A stretch of 64,000 bases of DNA from NCBI GenBank assembly GCA_001557505.1, contig LSAX01000001.1, forward strand, positions 1,054,001 to 1,118,000. Direction: 5' to 3'. Position 1 is the stretch's first letter. Each line of letters begins with the position of its first letter. Shown one piece after another: positions 53,979 through 64,000 of the stretch. This DNA is from Reticulascus tulasneorum (Eukaryota; Ascomycota; Sordariomycetes; Glomerellales; Reticulascaceae). The notes under the pieces are model-generated. The model saw nothing but the letters and a program-made list of their open reading frames with translations, did not search any database and was not told where the DNA came from. The position numbers and the translations under genes are program-made.

Positions 53979-56013
53979 TTAACCGACGCAAAGCACTTGC
54001 CCAATAGATAAGTCACAGTTGGCATTTAGCGACGGATTTAATTTCCTGAATTGGGCCTCCGTCAGTCCATTGTCTGTCCAAATTTTGTAGCAGTAATCTC
54101 CCGAAATAACTGTATATTTCTTCGCACAAGCAGCAGCAGTCGAAGTTGTCCGGATACTACTGGTGGTGGAACTGGACCGCCTAGTCGACGATGTGGTGAT
54201 AGGGACGGATGACGTCCGAATAGTGCTTGTCGTTTTGATTGAGTTAGTTGATGATATTCTAGAGGAAGTGGTTGCTGTTGTTTTAATGGAGCCGCTTGTG
54301 GTCGATCTGACGGAACTGGATGTTGTCGTCCTACTTGTAGACAGCGGGGGACCAGAGACACAGTATGCCACTCCAAGCATGAGGTTAGTGCAATCAGTCT
54401 TTAGACTTGGATTCCATGCTACGAGCTGTGCAAGGGTGGTGCCGAATGTGTTTTGCAAGTTGGCACAAGTATCCCCAGTAACAACCATGTGCCACTTATA
54501 GCATGCTCCTGTAGTTCCTGTCGGGGTTGGCCCTGGAGGCGCAATAGTAGTGCTCGTTCCACTACCATCCTGCGGTATCGTGGAGTTCCAGTCATAAGTC
54601 GGACGAGTGCAATACCAATAATCTGGAATAAGGTTGGTGCAACCTTGGTTGATAGATGGGTTGATCATCTGGAACATAGATATCGATATAGATTCCGCCA
54701 ATGAGACCCGTTGGCAGGTGTCCGCAACCTGACACTTATACCACTTGCCACACATGATCGTTGTTCCGAAAGGGACAGATCCTGGAGCGGGTGTAGGAAA
54801 TGAAGCGTATTCCCCTGTTTCTGTATCGTTTTGACCCGGAATGTAGATAGGTGTATATGCACCGTCTGGAGGAGAGACGCAGACGGCCGAACCATTCGGA
54901 GAGAGGTTGTCGCATTCTGAATTGATTGTTGGATTATAGGCCATAAACTGGGGAAAGCTGATATTGTTCGATCGACTGGCCATCCAGCAGTCCTCGTCCT
55001 TTGCCATGGTATATACCTGGCAAGGGAGTGGAATGCAAAGCTTTGCGCCTACTAGGAGGTTCTCACACGCATATAAAAGATTGTTTAAGAGACGCAAGGT
55101 GCCTAAAGCAACAGAGTTGGCGCTTGCGATGGAGCCACAAGTATCCCCGGACTTTACTGTGTAATACTTGCTGGATACGCAAGTCTCATTTGCGGTTGAG
55201 CTGCTGTTCGCTGTATTCGGGAATGTTTCTTTGGGGGGCGGGATCACATCCGTTGGACCAACAGCTTTACACCCTGTGGCAGCCAATAGTTAGGCTTACA
55301 CTGATCGCATGATTGAACATATACTCACGAGTTTGAACTTGTTTGTACGTATTTGCTAAGTTGGTGTTGTAGCCAAGAAATGCGGAACCCTGCACGGTAC
55401 GCATTCGAGAGAGAAAACAGCTCGAGCATAGCACTGAGTCAGGCAAACTAAGCAATGGAGGATTGCGATTTGCAGACATCTGTCTGGCGAGCCAGTCTAT
55501 CACAGAGTTATTCAGCATTAGTCTTTTAATCTAGTCTGCTTTGCAGTACTCTTGAGAATGTCAGTATCACTCACCGGTGCAAAACAGCCCAGACGCGACA
55601 TCTTTGGCACAAGCCAGATTGAACCAGTCATACATAACATCTGCACGCCACGCGTTCTGGTACTCATCGAACAGCCCTGTCTTGCCGCAGTACTGATTCA
55701 CATTGTTTCTGTACCCAACCAGCGATGTATTGCATGTTTGTGCGCAGAGAGTAGCCTGGACCACTGCCGTGGTCTGATTCAGAGAGTCGTAGTATCCCGA
55801 CGCCGCTAGTACTTGAACTCTCGCGTCGCAGGCGACAGTTGCGTTCAGAACGTGACCACAAGTTGGCGTCACTACCGACTTGTTTCCGAATCCTTGAAGG
55901 GCATCTATTGGACTTCCCAACCCGTCATAGTTGCCATTGTATGGGTAAAGGTAGATGCTGGCTGTGGCAAGTTCAGAGAGAATTGCAAGCGCAGGCAAAA
56001 CTTTGGCGAACAT
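53979..56013 (-). CDS. secreted protein with five LysM domains
   Basis: Three exons, 56013..55575, 55496..55329 and 55273..53979, encode 633 aa. The start MFAKVLPALAILSELATA is a signal peptide. An N-terminal cysteine-rich region of about 180 aa (CGHVLNATVACDARV, then CNTSLVGYRNNVNQYC) precedes the LysM part, as in many LysM proteins paired with chitinases. LysM modules begin at about 239 (KYYTVKSGDTC), 291 (CQVYTMAKDEDC), 375 (KWYKCQVADTC), 460 (KWHMVVTGDTC) and 588 (KKYTVISGDYC). A Ser/Thr-rich linker of about 70 residues precedes the last. LysM binds chitin oligomers. Such proteins shield fungal chitin or act with chitinases on competitors' walls. A divergent GH18 chitinase gene follows 1.2 kb away. 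Confidence 0.9.
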
Positions 56014-57195
56014 TTTGTCAGTGCAGTTGAGAAGCCGGGTTTGCAACTTTGACGATATGTGTTCCGGTGAGGGCCACCACCCACGAAGTTAAGAAATAAA
56101 TCATTTAGAATCAACAGCTAGCTCGCTAGCTTTGTCCACGAGAAACAGGAGACTTACACTTCCTAATCTCCCAGTCCACCTAACCTTGTAAAAGATAGAG
56201 CAGTCAGATTGGATGGTTGTCCCGAGATGCAGGCTCGCGAATTCACTATATTTTTCTTTAGAATACCGGGGAATCCGAAACCCACTCTTTCAGGGGCTTA
56301 AACCCAAGTTTCTCAACATAGAACCACAAAAGGCCCATGAACTAGATCATTTCTCGTTTGTATTTAGTCCACAGAGCATAGTTAATTCGACAGCATATGC
56401 GAGCTCATGCCATATCTGCCTGCTGTGGGCCAGATAGAGTGAATCATTTATAAGACCGAATTCGTATTCTGCTAGTGCCAGCTTACGTTGCGTAAGCACC
56501 GCAGATTATAGTCTCGAAAAGGAAAGGGCAGTAATTATGCCAAATTCTGTAGCATTGGAAATCTTTAAGACTAGGCGAAACCCTTGAAAATCGTAATCTC
56601 ACGTGTCCATTCGACATTCCCCCTGTCCATGCAAGGCAGTTTTTATACATCAGAGACTCTGGTAACCTAGCTTGAAATAAGAAATAAGTTATTCTAATCT
56701 TTACCCGAGAGGGTTACCACTTCCGAGTCTAGGGGGTCTGTTGGACGCTGAGTATGGCCGTTGGCACTACTACGTGGGTCTCGAGGTCTATTGGTTGCGG
56801 GTCCGAGCTGCTCATGCAAAGTCATTCGGCTACTAGCCCAGGACCCTTTGGCACGGGCCGCCGTCCTTACTACTCCGTAGTTGTCGTAAACACTACACGG
56901 TTCAGGGATAGGTAGCAAATTCCGTCTACGTTGGCCTAATTCTAACGCCGGGGGATGACCGAAACGCAGTTTTTTCCACCTCGGGATATCCATCAATCAT
57001 TGGGATTATTGCGGTTGAGTGAGAAAGTGGATATTGCGAGAATGCTTGAAAACCAAAGCAATAGCCCACCTGTTTCGAGCAGCACCGGCTGATTCCCGAA
57101 TACTATGCATTTCAGCCAAAGTCAGTTCTCCGCAGCCGCCTGTTGTCCGATCGCTTGCAAGCCTACGAATTCAAAAGGAAAGAAGACCAGTAGCA
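56014..57195. promoter_or_regulatory. shared divergent promoter region of the LysM and chitinase genes
   Basis: The 1,182-nt region between the two divergent start codons contains no convincing gene; a minus-strand frame at 56694-56996 has no domain. Co-regulation of the two genes from here is inferred from arrangement only. Confidence 0.45.
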
Positions 57196-60100
57196 ATGAG
57201 ACTGCTTGGCAGAGGGCAGCACTACCTGCCTTACGCTCTATCTCTCTATTCTGTTGTCTTTCTTGCGCTTCTCTATCCTGTCATTGCAATATCAGCCTTC
57301 GATGTCTCTAGACAAGACCCTGATTACACATGCTCCGCGACCAAGCCATGTGCTGTCGGATGTTGTGGAAAGTTTGGTGTCTGCGGACTTGGACCAGGCA
57401 AGCTTTATGAGAATCCGAAACTCTGAGATCTAAGCTCATGTCATCTAGATTTCTGTGCTCAAGGAAATTGCACAGCCAACTGTGATGCAAAATCGGAATG
57501 TGATCCAGGTTGGGGTTCTCAGTGGTCCCAGTCTCAACGCTGTCCCCTTAATGTGTGAGTGCTCAACGGGAGTCTGTACGTCCTCAAACAGCACTGAAAT
57601 ATAGCAGGTGCTGTAGTAAATGGGGTTTCTGCGGAACGTCTCTGGAGTTCTGCGGAAACACCGTTGTTCCATCCCCAAGTTGTGCAGGTGGAAAGAGCGC
57701 GCACCAGAGAACAGTGGGTTACTATGAAGGGTGGGCAATTGGAAGAGCCTGTGACGCTATGTATCCGGAGCAGATACCGCTCGGAAGTTACACTCATTTG
57801 AATTTTGCCTTTGCCTTCGTCGATCCCAATACCTTTGCCGTTGCGGCTTCCAGCGAGTCAGATGAACAACTATACTCTCGGTTCACTGGCCTCAAGCGAC
57901 TGCAACCACGGCTTGAGGTATGTCTACGTCCGAAATCCTGCAACCAGTTGAATCTAATCAGAGTCGCAGACGTGGATTGCCATTGGAGGTTGGTCAATGT
58001 GAGTGTCTCTACGACTGTGATAAGATTGAGGCAACTGCTGATGTCAGATGCTTAGGAATGATCTAGACCAACCAACAGCAACGACATTTTCAGATTTGGT
58101 GGCATCATCCTCCGCACAGCAAAAGTTCTTCAAGTCATTGATATCCTTCATGACACAATATGGTTTTGATGGTGTCGACATTGACTGGTCAGACTCCTCT
58201 AAACTGCTCCCCGTGGCCAACTCTTGCTGATCGTTTGCAGGGAGTATCCAGTAGCTCCGGAGAGAGGTGGCAGACCAGCAGACTATGCCAACTTTCCTAA
58301 GTTTATCCGGAACATGAGGACTGCATTCCAGGCTGCTGGGCATGATTATGGTGTCACTATTACTCTTCCATCATCATTCTGGTATCTCCAGCACTTTGAC
58401 ATAGTAGCATTGGAGAAGGAGGTTGACTGGTTTAATATGATGGGTGCGTTGATTAGACCTTCGATGAAGAAGCTGCACTCAAACTAACATTGTCGTTCAG
58501 AATACGACATCCATGGGACCTGGGATTCTACCAGCATTTGGACCGGAGGTGAGGACTCATCTTTGGCAGCGGTTCACCTTGAGATACTAACTATGTCAAC
58601 AGCGAAAGTTCTTGCTCATACCAACCTCACCGAAATTGACGAGTCCCTTAAACTTCTTTGGCGAAACAATATCAACCCAAATAAAGTCGTTCTCGGACTC
58701 GGCTTCTACGGCAGAAGCTACACACTCTCCGATCCTTCTTGTAACGTGGCAGGCTGTCCATTCTCCGGTGGTGCTCCTGGAGGCCCATGCACTGCTTCAG
58801 TGGGCACTCTCTCCTATGGTGAGATAAAGCGCCTCATCGCAGCTGGTGCGACTCCAAGACTCGACAGTAAAGCAGCTGTCCAGACACTTTTCTACCAGAA
58901 CAAATATTGGGTGTCCTACGACGACCAAACAACAATCAAAATGAAGCTAGATTGGGCAAACAACCGCTGTCTTGGAGGTACCATGGTCTGGGCAGTCTCA
59001 ACAGATGACACCACGGGCTCCGCAGCAGCTGCCTTGTCTGGCGCAATGAGTCTGCCGGGAACTCATGTGGGCATCGTTAATCCAGACAAGTACTCTACTT
59101 GCCAGTGGACGACCTGCGGCGGATCCTGTCCAAACACGTACGGGACCACGCTGTCCGTGGGAGAAGGATGTCCCCAACCAGGACGTGATGGGAATCCTTC
59201 AGTTCGGAGATTCTGCTGCCCATCTCGCGATATTCCCTCATGCGTCCAGCGTTATTCTGCAGTAGACAATCTACACTGCAGTCCTAGAGACTGCCTGTCC
59301 GACGAGATGTTGGTGACAACTACCCAGTACTGGTGGGCGGGAGGGAACTTTGTGTGCCCAACGGGTCATGTCAACTACTGCTGCAAGAGGACGAAAGCCC
59401 TCCAAAACACTCTGAGCAACTGCGTGTGGTCTGGCACACCACCCAATTGCGCCTCCGGAACGAACGCGGCAGCATGCCCTTCAGGCATGAAAGCCATCAC
59501 CACGAGCCTCAGAGGAGACGGCGGTTCACAGCCATGCATCAGCGGCTATCGGGCATTGTGCTGCCCTGACCCGCCAAGTTTCAACCCAAATACTTGTGCC
59601 TGGCATGCAAATCGATTCCATGGAACTTGTTCCATAGGCTGTCCCGAAGGGAAAGTGATGCTCGCAGTAGACTCAGCGGCTCCTCGGTGCACGTCCGGCC
59701 TGGGCTCGTTCTGCTGTGACCCTCCCATGTCAAGTATTGGTGGGAGAAATGGTGAGCTCGACGATTTTCGCAATCTCATCAAAGATTATTTTGCAGCGGG
59801 CATTTGCTCCCTCGGCCCTGCATCCTCACTCGACGATGTTCTTCGCAAGCGAGGCCCTTTCGACAGCCATGTCACCACTTTCGAGGTGGCACAAGCCTTG
59901 ATCCCACTTATTGGGATGTATCGTTCTCCTATGTTCCATGATGATATGCTTGCCTTTGCTGATGAGTGGGACGAAGCCGCCCCTGCCGGTTTTCCTGCAT
60001 GGGCTGACTTGACCTCATGGCTAAGGGTTGCCCAAGGACGGTACAGGGACTTGGCAGTTTACGTTTCCGATGCGCTTTGTGGGAGAGAGAATGCAGTTCA

Positions 60101-61044
60101 GATCGTGAACCAAGATGCCGCAAACTCCGCAAAAAGCTGCCAGATCCTCGGTGTTTCTGCTAATACCATCCAGCGCAGAAAGTTTGAGCCGCATGCGGAG
60201 GAGCGGCACTCTAAACCTGGCCGCCCATATGACACAGATGCTCTGGCAGCTATTGCAGATGGTATGCTTCGCTTGGAGTATTTCAGAGTGTTTAGATATG
60301 ATGATGGCGGAGCACATCCTTTTGGGATTGAGCTCGAAGGTCAGCAGTCATTACTCCATATCGGCGTTCCGCAATACTGACAGCAGGGAAGTTGTGTACC
60401 TTCTTGGTTTAGGTCCAACCAGATTGGATGAAAATCTCAGATACTTTCTATCGTACCTGGGAAATGACCAGGATCGCTTCCTCGTGTTACATGTTCACCT
60501 CGGCTACGATCGCCTGGTCGCCAATAGTCTCTCGATTACACAAATGAACATCAGACATGGCCAACAACTGCGACCCCTCAATACCTTGCCGGTAGGACAA
60601 GCCAGGCCATCACCAGGGCATTACAGAGTAGAGTCTATTCAGCCACACGGAAACGCGGTTTTCGCATGCCCGCCGGGATCGGACGGATGGGACTCTCAGG
60701 ATGAATCCATGGCTACCTTGAACCTCCGTGGACTTCTCCAGGTGGACACGGTTCGAACTCTTAGGCGTCTCGCTGGCGCAGATCTGTTTCGGATGTTTAC
60801 CCCCAATTCGCTTCATCCAGCTTTAGTGTGGAGAAACCTGCAGACCAATCAAGTAATGACCGATGCGAACGGTCAGCCACGCTCCCTTGTTAGATTTACC
60901 CAAGGCGCGCCACGATGGGCTGCAAACACTAACAATGGGCTTGCATACGATGCGGATGGACAGCTTTATGATCCTTTCACTCGAAATGGCGGAGATTTGA
61001 TGGATCCAAGTAATACCCAGTACGGTGGTTTCTATCAGAGATAG
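57196..61044 (+). CDS. GH18 chitinase, subgroup C (killer-toxin-like) with chitin-binding domain
   Basis: Nine exons join in frame: 57196..57397, 57449..57554, 57608..57917, 57970..57998, 58056..58187, 58241..58443, 58501..58548, 58603..60339 and 60392..61044, for 1,139 aa. An N-terminal hydrophobic segment (14-36) acts as signal or anchor. Cysteine-rich ChtBD1-type chitin binding follows (PCAVGCCGKFGVCGLGP and CCSKWGFCGTSLEFCG). The GH18 barrel follows, with TWIAIGGWS and the catalytic DGVDIDWE. The intron inside it restores W-E, and the acid Glu is at about 261. MVWAVSTDD closes the barrel. The long C-terminus (about 500-1139) is Cys-rich, then helical. This layout matches subgroup C chitinases related to yeast killer toxin subunits, secreted and often mycoparasitism-linked. 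Intron 1 has a GC donor. Confidence 0.92.
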
Positions 61045-61754
61045 CGGTCTCCGTTCGTGATGGCAGGCAGGCATTGTTAGCAGGTGCAAGATAGTTACAA
61101 CCCATACGAGGACCGCGATTCATGGTGGGCGTGGAACCTGATAGCTGTCCTCGTTTAGAATGCTGGAATCGGATCGGACATTCTGGCACACAATCGTCCC
61201 TGCATAAGCAGAGCCTTAAACCTCGAATCCTACGGCCGCCAACGATGCGACCTTTTCCTTGCGCAAGCCTCCTGTATTGCATTGCTTATATTGTGCACGT
61301 TACGTTAGTAATTTCTATACCTTCAAGAGAACTACAGTGTCTAGCATATGTTTTGTAATCGTATTTGGTCGTATACACGTTTCATTATTAGACTACTTAA
61401 CTACGACGCCTTATAGTTGCTTCTTACAATCAGCACGGGGCAACTACAAATGGTAAGCAGCATCCTATCGGTATTTTTCATGTATGTTCATGTCATCTAG
61501 CAGTTACTTGGGTACAAGTAAACAAGCACCAGGCCTACAACACTACGGCGATAGTAGCCTCTTAGACCACATTATGGGCGAGCTACAGGCGGCAAACAGT
61601 TGCCAAACTATTGATTCGAACATGATAGTTACCCTGGGCCAGCATGCGGGCAAAAACAAGAGCAGTGTGACATGCGGGTCAACAGTCTAATCTGGAACCA
61701 TCTCAGGGAACTTGCTTTCAGTATTTTGCAAAAGGACTGCTTATTCTACTGAAT
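61045..61754. other. convergent spacer
   Basis: 3' flanks of the chitinase and SGNH genes. Nothing is recognised. Confidence 0.5.
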
Positions 61755-62494
61755 TTACTCTCCAGTAATGTTACGGATAGCATGTACCAACGCCGGATAG
61801 AATTTATTGCTGATTTTCAGATCCCCAGACTCGCTTGGATGGATGCCGTCGTACACATCAGAGCTTGAGAAGCCCGTCCACTGATCTACTACCCAAATCG
61901 GGGACACGGTCGTATTCTTTGAGGCCGCCCACGTCGGAATAGCCTGGTTGAGGTCCTGAATGGCCCTTGCAACTGTTTGCAACGGAATGATCTGGGCAAC
62001 CTACAGATTGTTTAGCTCTCAAATTTTGCTTCATCCAGCCATAGCTGAAATTCTCAACTTACGATGATCCTCATTTTGGGATTACTAGCCCGCATCTGGT
62101 CCACCAATTTGCTAAAAGCCGCGATGATATCAGGCGTTTTTCGATTCCCAAGGAGAATATCATTGGTCCCGAGATGCATGGTTATGATATCTGCCGGGTT
62201 CTGCTTCAGCCAGTCCACCAGCTGGTTCTGGCTCGCAATGTTGACGGCCTGGTAACCTGGATGCCCCTCATGATCTCGGTCATAATTCAGACCTTTGCAA
62301 GTGGCCTGCGCCTTGCGTGTTCCCACCAGGTCGACGGCGTGCCCGTCTTGCTGGAACTTTTCCCAGACCCAGGCGCGCCAACAGCCATAGTCAGTGATGG
62401 AGTCGCCGAATGGCATGTATCTCAGAGTCGAATTTTGGGCCACTACATGGAGAAATGCAGAGCTGAGAACGCAGAGATATCTATAAAGATGCAT
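61755..62494 (-). CDS. secreted SGNH/GDSL esterase, CE3 acetylxylan-esterase-like
   Basis: Two exons, 62494..62063 and 62000..61755 (62-nt intron), encode 225 aa. The start MHLYRYLCVLSSAFLHVVAQ is a signal peptide. SGNH blocks are complete: block I PFGDSITDYG (nucleophile Ser), block II Gly in GHPGYQ, block III HLGTNDILLG, and block V DGIHPSESG (catalytic Asp/His). The compact size and FGDSIT..WRAW.W pattern match CE3 acetylxylan esterases, which remove acetyl groups from xylan. Related proteins act on other acetylated polysaccharides. It is convergent with the chitinase gene. The end (PALVHAIRNITGE) matches the full length of the family. Confidence 0.88.
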
Positions 62495-63012
62495 TTTGAC
62501 GTTGGCCGTACCATGTGGTTTCTCTGGAGCTAGTTGAGGAGTTTGAAAGAGGAGCTACTTGACGTTTTAGAAGTAGGGGAATGGCTTGGCTTCTTCATGT
62601 TTGGGTAATATCCGCTATAATATGGAAGAATCAAAGACCCCAACTCAGGTGTTGTTGCTCCAAATTAGCCAAATTGCAACCGCCGACTGGTGCTACGCAC
62701 CTAGGTGGTCCATTTCCTTCACAGCCGGACTGACGGACAGCGTTTACTTCGTCGAATTATTATAGCAAGCAACTCGAATTGAGCGACCTCAGCAAACGGT
62801 GTTCATCATCATCGGCACCTCAAGGATAGCTTGACTGATTTGGAGGGGAGTGTCTGGATGCTACTGCTACTCGTTTTCTTCCTGCACGAACTGATGTACC
62901 CCGAGCCCATTTACTCATCGGGACTTGATAGCATGTACATTACGTATTAGGTAGGCAAGTCTAACTAATGAGATCTAACCCATGGAGCAGTTTTCATGAT
63001 CTCATGGTTTCA
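62495..63012. other. spacer between SGNH and GGT genes
   Basis: SGNH promoter (leftward) and GGT 3' flank. Nothing is recognised. Confidence 0.5.
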
Positions 63013-63999
63013 TCATACAGCGTACCCGCCAGAATTGATTTGTCTTGGTTCTCCCGCAGCTTCAAAGGTTCCATTCGGCAACAGCCTCAGCCCTTGGGCC
63101 GTGCTTTGCCCAGGAGCAACCCAAGTAACGTTGTGTCCAAGGCTCTTCAAGTAAGCCACCGTACCATTGTCATATGCGTACTCAAAGGAGATCAGATCTG
63201 GAACTAGCTGGTCGTGGAACCTCGGCTGAGCCAGTGCCTCGGGCGACGTCATGCCTTCATCTATGATGTGATGGATGTTTTGAATCGTCGAGGTGATGAT
63301 GCGACTGCCTCCTGCCGCACCGATGCAGAAATAGAGTTTGCCGCCGGGCGACTCAACAATTGTGGGCGATATTGACGACAGAGGGCGTTTTCCGGGCCGG
63401 ACATAATTTGCTGGGCTCGGGAGGTAGCCAAAAGCATTGCTGACGCCTGGGATACTAAAATCGTTCATTTCGTTGTTCATTATGACGCCTGTCTCGGGCA
63501 CCATGACTTGCGAGCCGAACAATGTGTTGATGGTGGTGGTGAGTGACACGGCCAGGCCACTCGCATCCGCGGTTACCACATGCGATGTCCCCGGTGTCTC
63601 GAGCGACTCGAGGCCAGAGGGATTATACCACGACACGTTTTGAGTCTGAAAGTCCGATATCTTGGAACGGACTTCCGCCGCTGTCTCGGCGGATAGCATT
63701 TGCTCCGTGTATTTCGCCATCCCGTCGACAAAAGACGGATCACCCAGTTTGGTGCGCATTCCATATGCAAACCGAATCGCCTCGTCTAGCCTGTGAGTCG
63801 ATATGTTCACCTGGCTAGGATCCCCAAAACCCTCGTAGCCATCAGCAATGTTCAATGCGCTCAAGGCGACCACGCCTCCTGACGGCGCATTGCAGCTGGT
63901 GAGCTTATGCCCTCGGTATGTGATCTGGGCCGGTTTCCTAATTGCGATAGTGTAATTCTGCAGATCCTCGAGAGTCATGGTCCCGTTTGCCTTCTTCAA
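63013..63999 (-). CDS. gamma-glutamyltransferase (glutathione hydrolase), 5' end outside the window
   Basis: The frame runs in from the right edge of the window, so only the C-terminal 328 codons are present. It includes the end of the large subunit (TLEDLQNYTIAIRKPAQITY, CNAPSGGVVALSALNI). The autocatalytic site is GTSHVVTAD, where the Thr becomes the N-terminus of the small subunit and the nucleophile. ISPTIVESPGGKLYFCIGAAGGSRI carries the substrate-binding glycines and is typical. Several N-x-S/T sites suggest passage through the secretory route. The enzyme transfers or hydrolyses gamma-glutamyl groups from glutathione outside the cell or in the vacuole. No break is seen in this part. The frame has no true ATG near the edge. 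Confidence 0.92.
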   Translation of the reverse strand: MKKANGTMTLEDLQNYTIAIRKPAQITYRGHKLTSCNAPSGGVVALSALNIADGYEGFGDPSQVNISTHRLDEAIRFAYGMRTKLGDPSFVDGMAKYTEQMLSAETAAEVRSKISDFQTQNVSWYNPSGLESLETPGTSHVVTADASGLAVSLTTTINTLFGSQVMVPETGVIMNNEMNDFSIPGVSNAFGYLPSPANYVRPGKRPLSSISPTIVESPGGKLYFCIGAAGGSRIITSTIQNIHHIIDEGMTSPEALAQPRFHDQLVPDLISFEYAYDNGTVAYLKSLGHNVTWVAPGQSTAQGLRLLPNGTFEAAGEPRQINSGGYAV

Positions 64000-64000
64000 C

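Noticed and set aside
1..64000. CRISPR arrays, transposable elements or tRNA/rRNA genes
   Set aside because: No regularly spaced repeats, transposase/reverse transcriptase motifs, or tRNA cloverleaf sequences were found by eye.

Overview
The window is nuclear DNA from a filamentous ascomycete (Pezizomycotina). Evidence: genes carry many short spliceosomal introns of about 45-95 nt, with GTAAGT-like donors and CTAAC-like branch points. Several fungus-restricted families are present: a class II hydrophobin, a HET-domain protein, a LysM protein paired with a subgroup C-type chitinase, a GT31 protein and DHA1/OPT transporters. A class II hydrophobin favours Sordariomycetes-like fungi, but the species cannot be named from this sequence. 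Exon-intron structures were built by hand from splice signals and frame continuity. Where all exons join in frame, the exon list is given in the evidence.

Layout. 0-14.6 kb (accessory-like): the 3' end of an unknown gene, an NmrA/epimerase-like Rossmann protein, a small secreted protein, an intronless 840-aa repeat protein, a HET-domain protein, a seven-exon membrane protein and a class II hydrophobin. 14.6-17.7 kb holds nothing recognisable. 17.7-25 kb: a PARG-like macrodomain protein, a BCS1-like AAA ATPase, a DHA1 MFS transporter and a convergent TetX-like FAD monooxygenase. 26.5-31 kb: a large unknown fungal membrane protein, then an argininosuccinate lyase copy broken by an in-frame TAG.

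32.7-42.9 kb is a compact housekeeping block: GT31 glycosyltransferase, Kes1/Osh4-type oxysterol-binding protein, membrane-anchored ubiquitin protease, ribosomal protein eL42 and an F-box-like protein. 45.7-48.5 kb is an OPT oligopeptide transporter. 49.5-52.4 kb holds an EthD-like protein and a short-chain dehydrogenase on the same strand.

53-64 kb is rich in secreted-protein genes. It contains a broken secreted-protein gene and a five-LysM protein divergently paired with a 1,139-aa GH18 chitinase. An SGNH esterase and the 3' part of a gamma-glutamyltransferase (cut by the window edge) follow. LysM/chitinase pairs of this type act on chitin at the fungal surface or against other fungi. The most unusual items are the 840-aa repeat protein, the interrupted lyase, two GC-AG introns and the broken coding tails at 49 and 53 kb.
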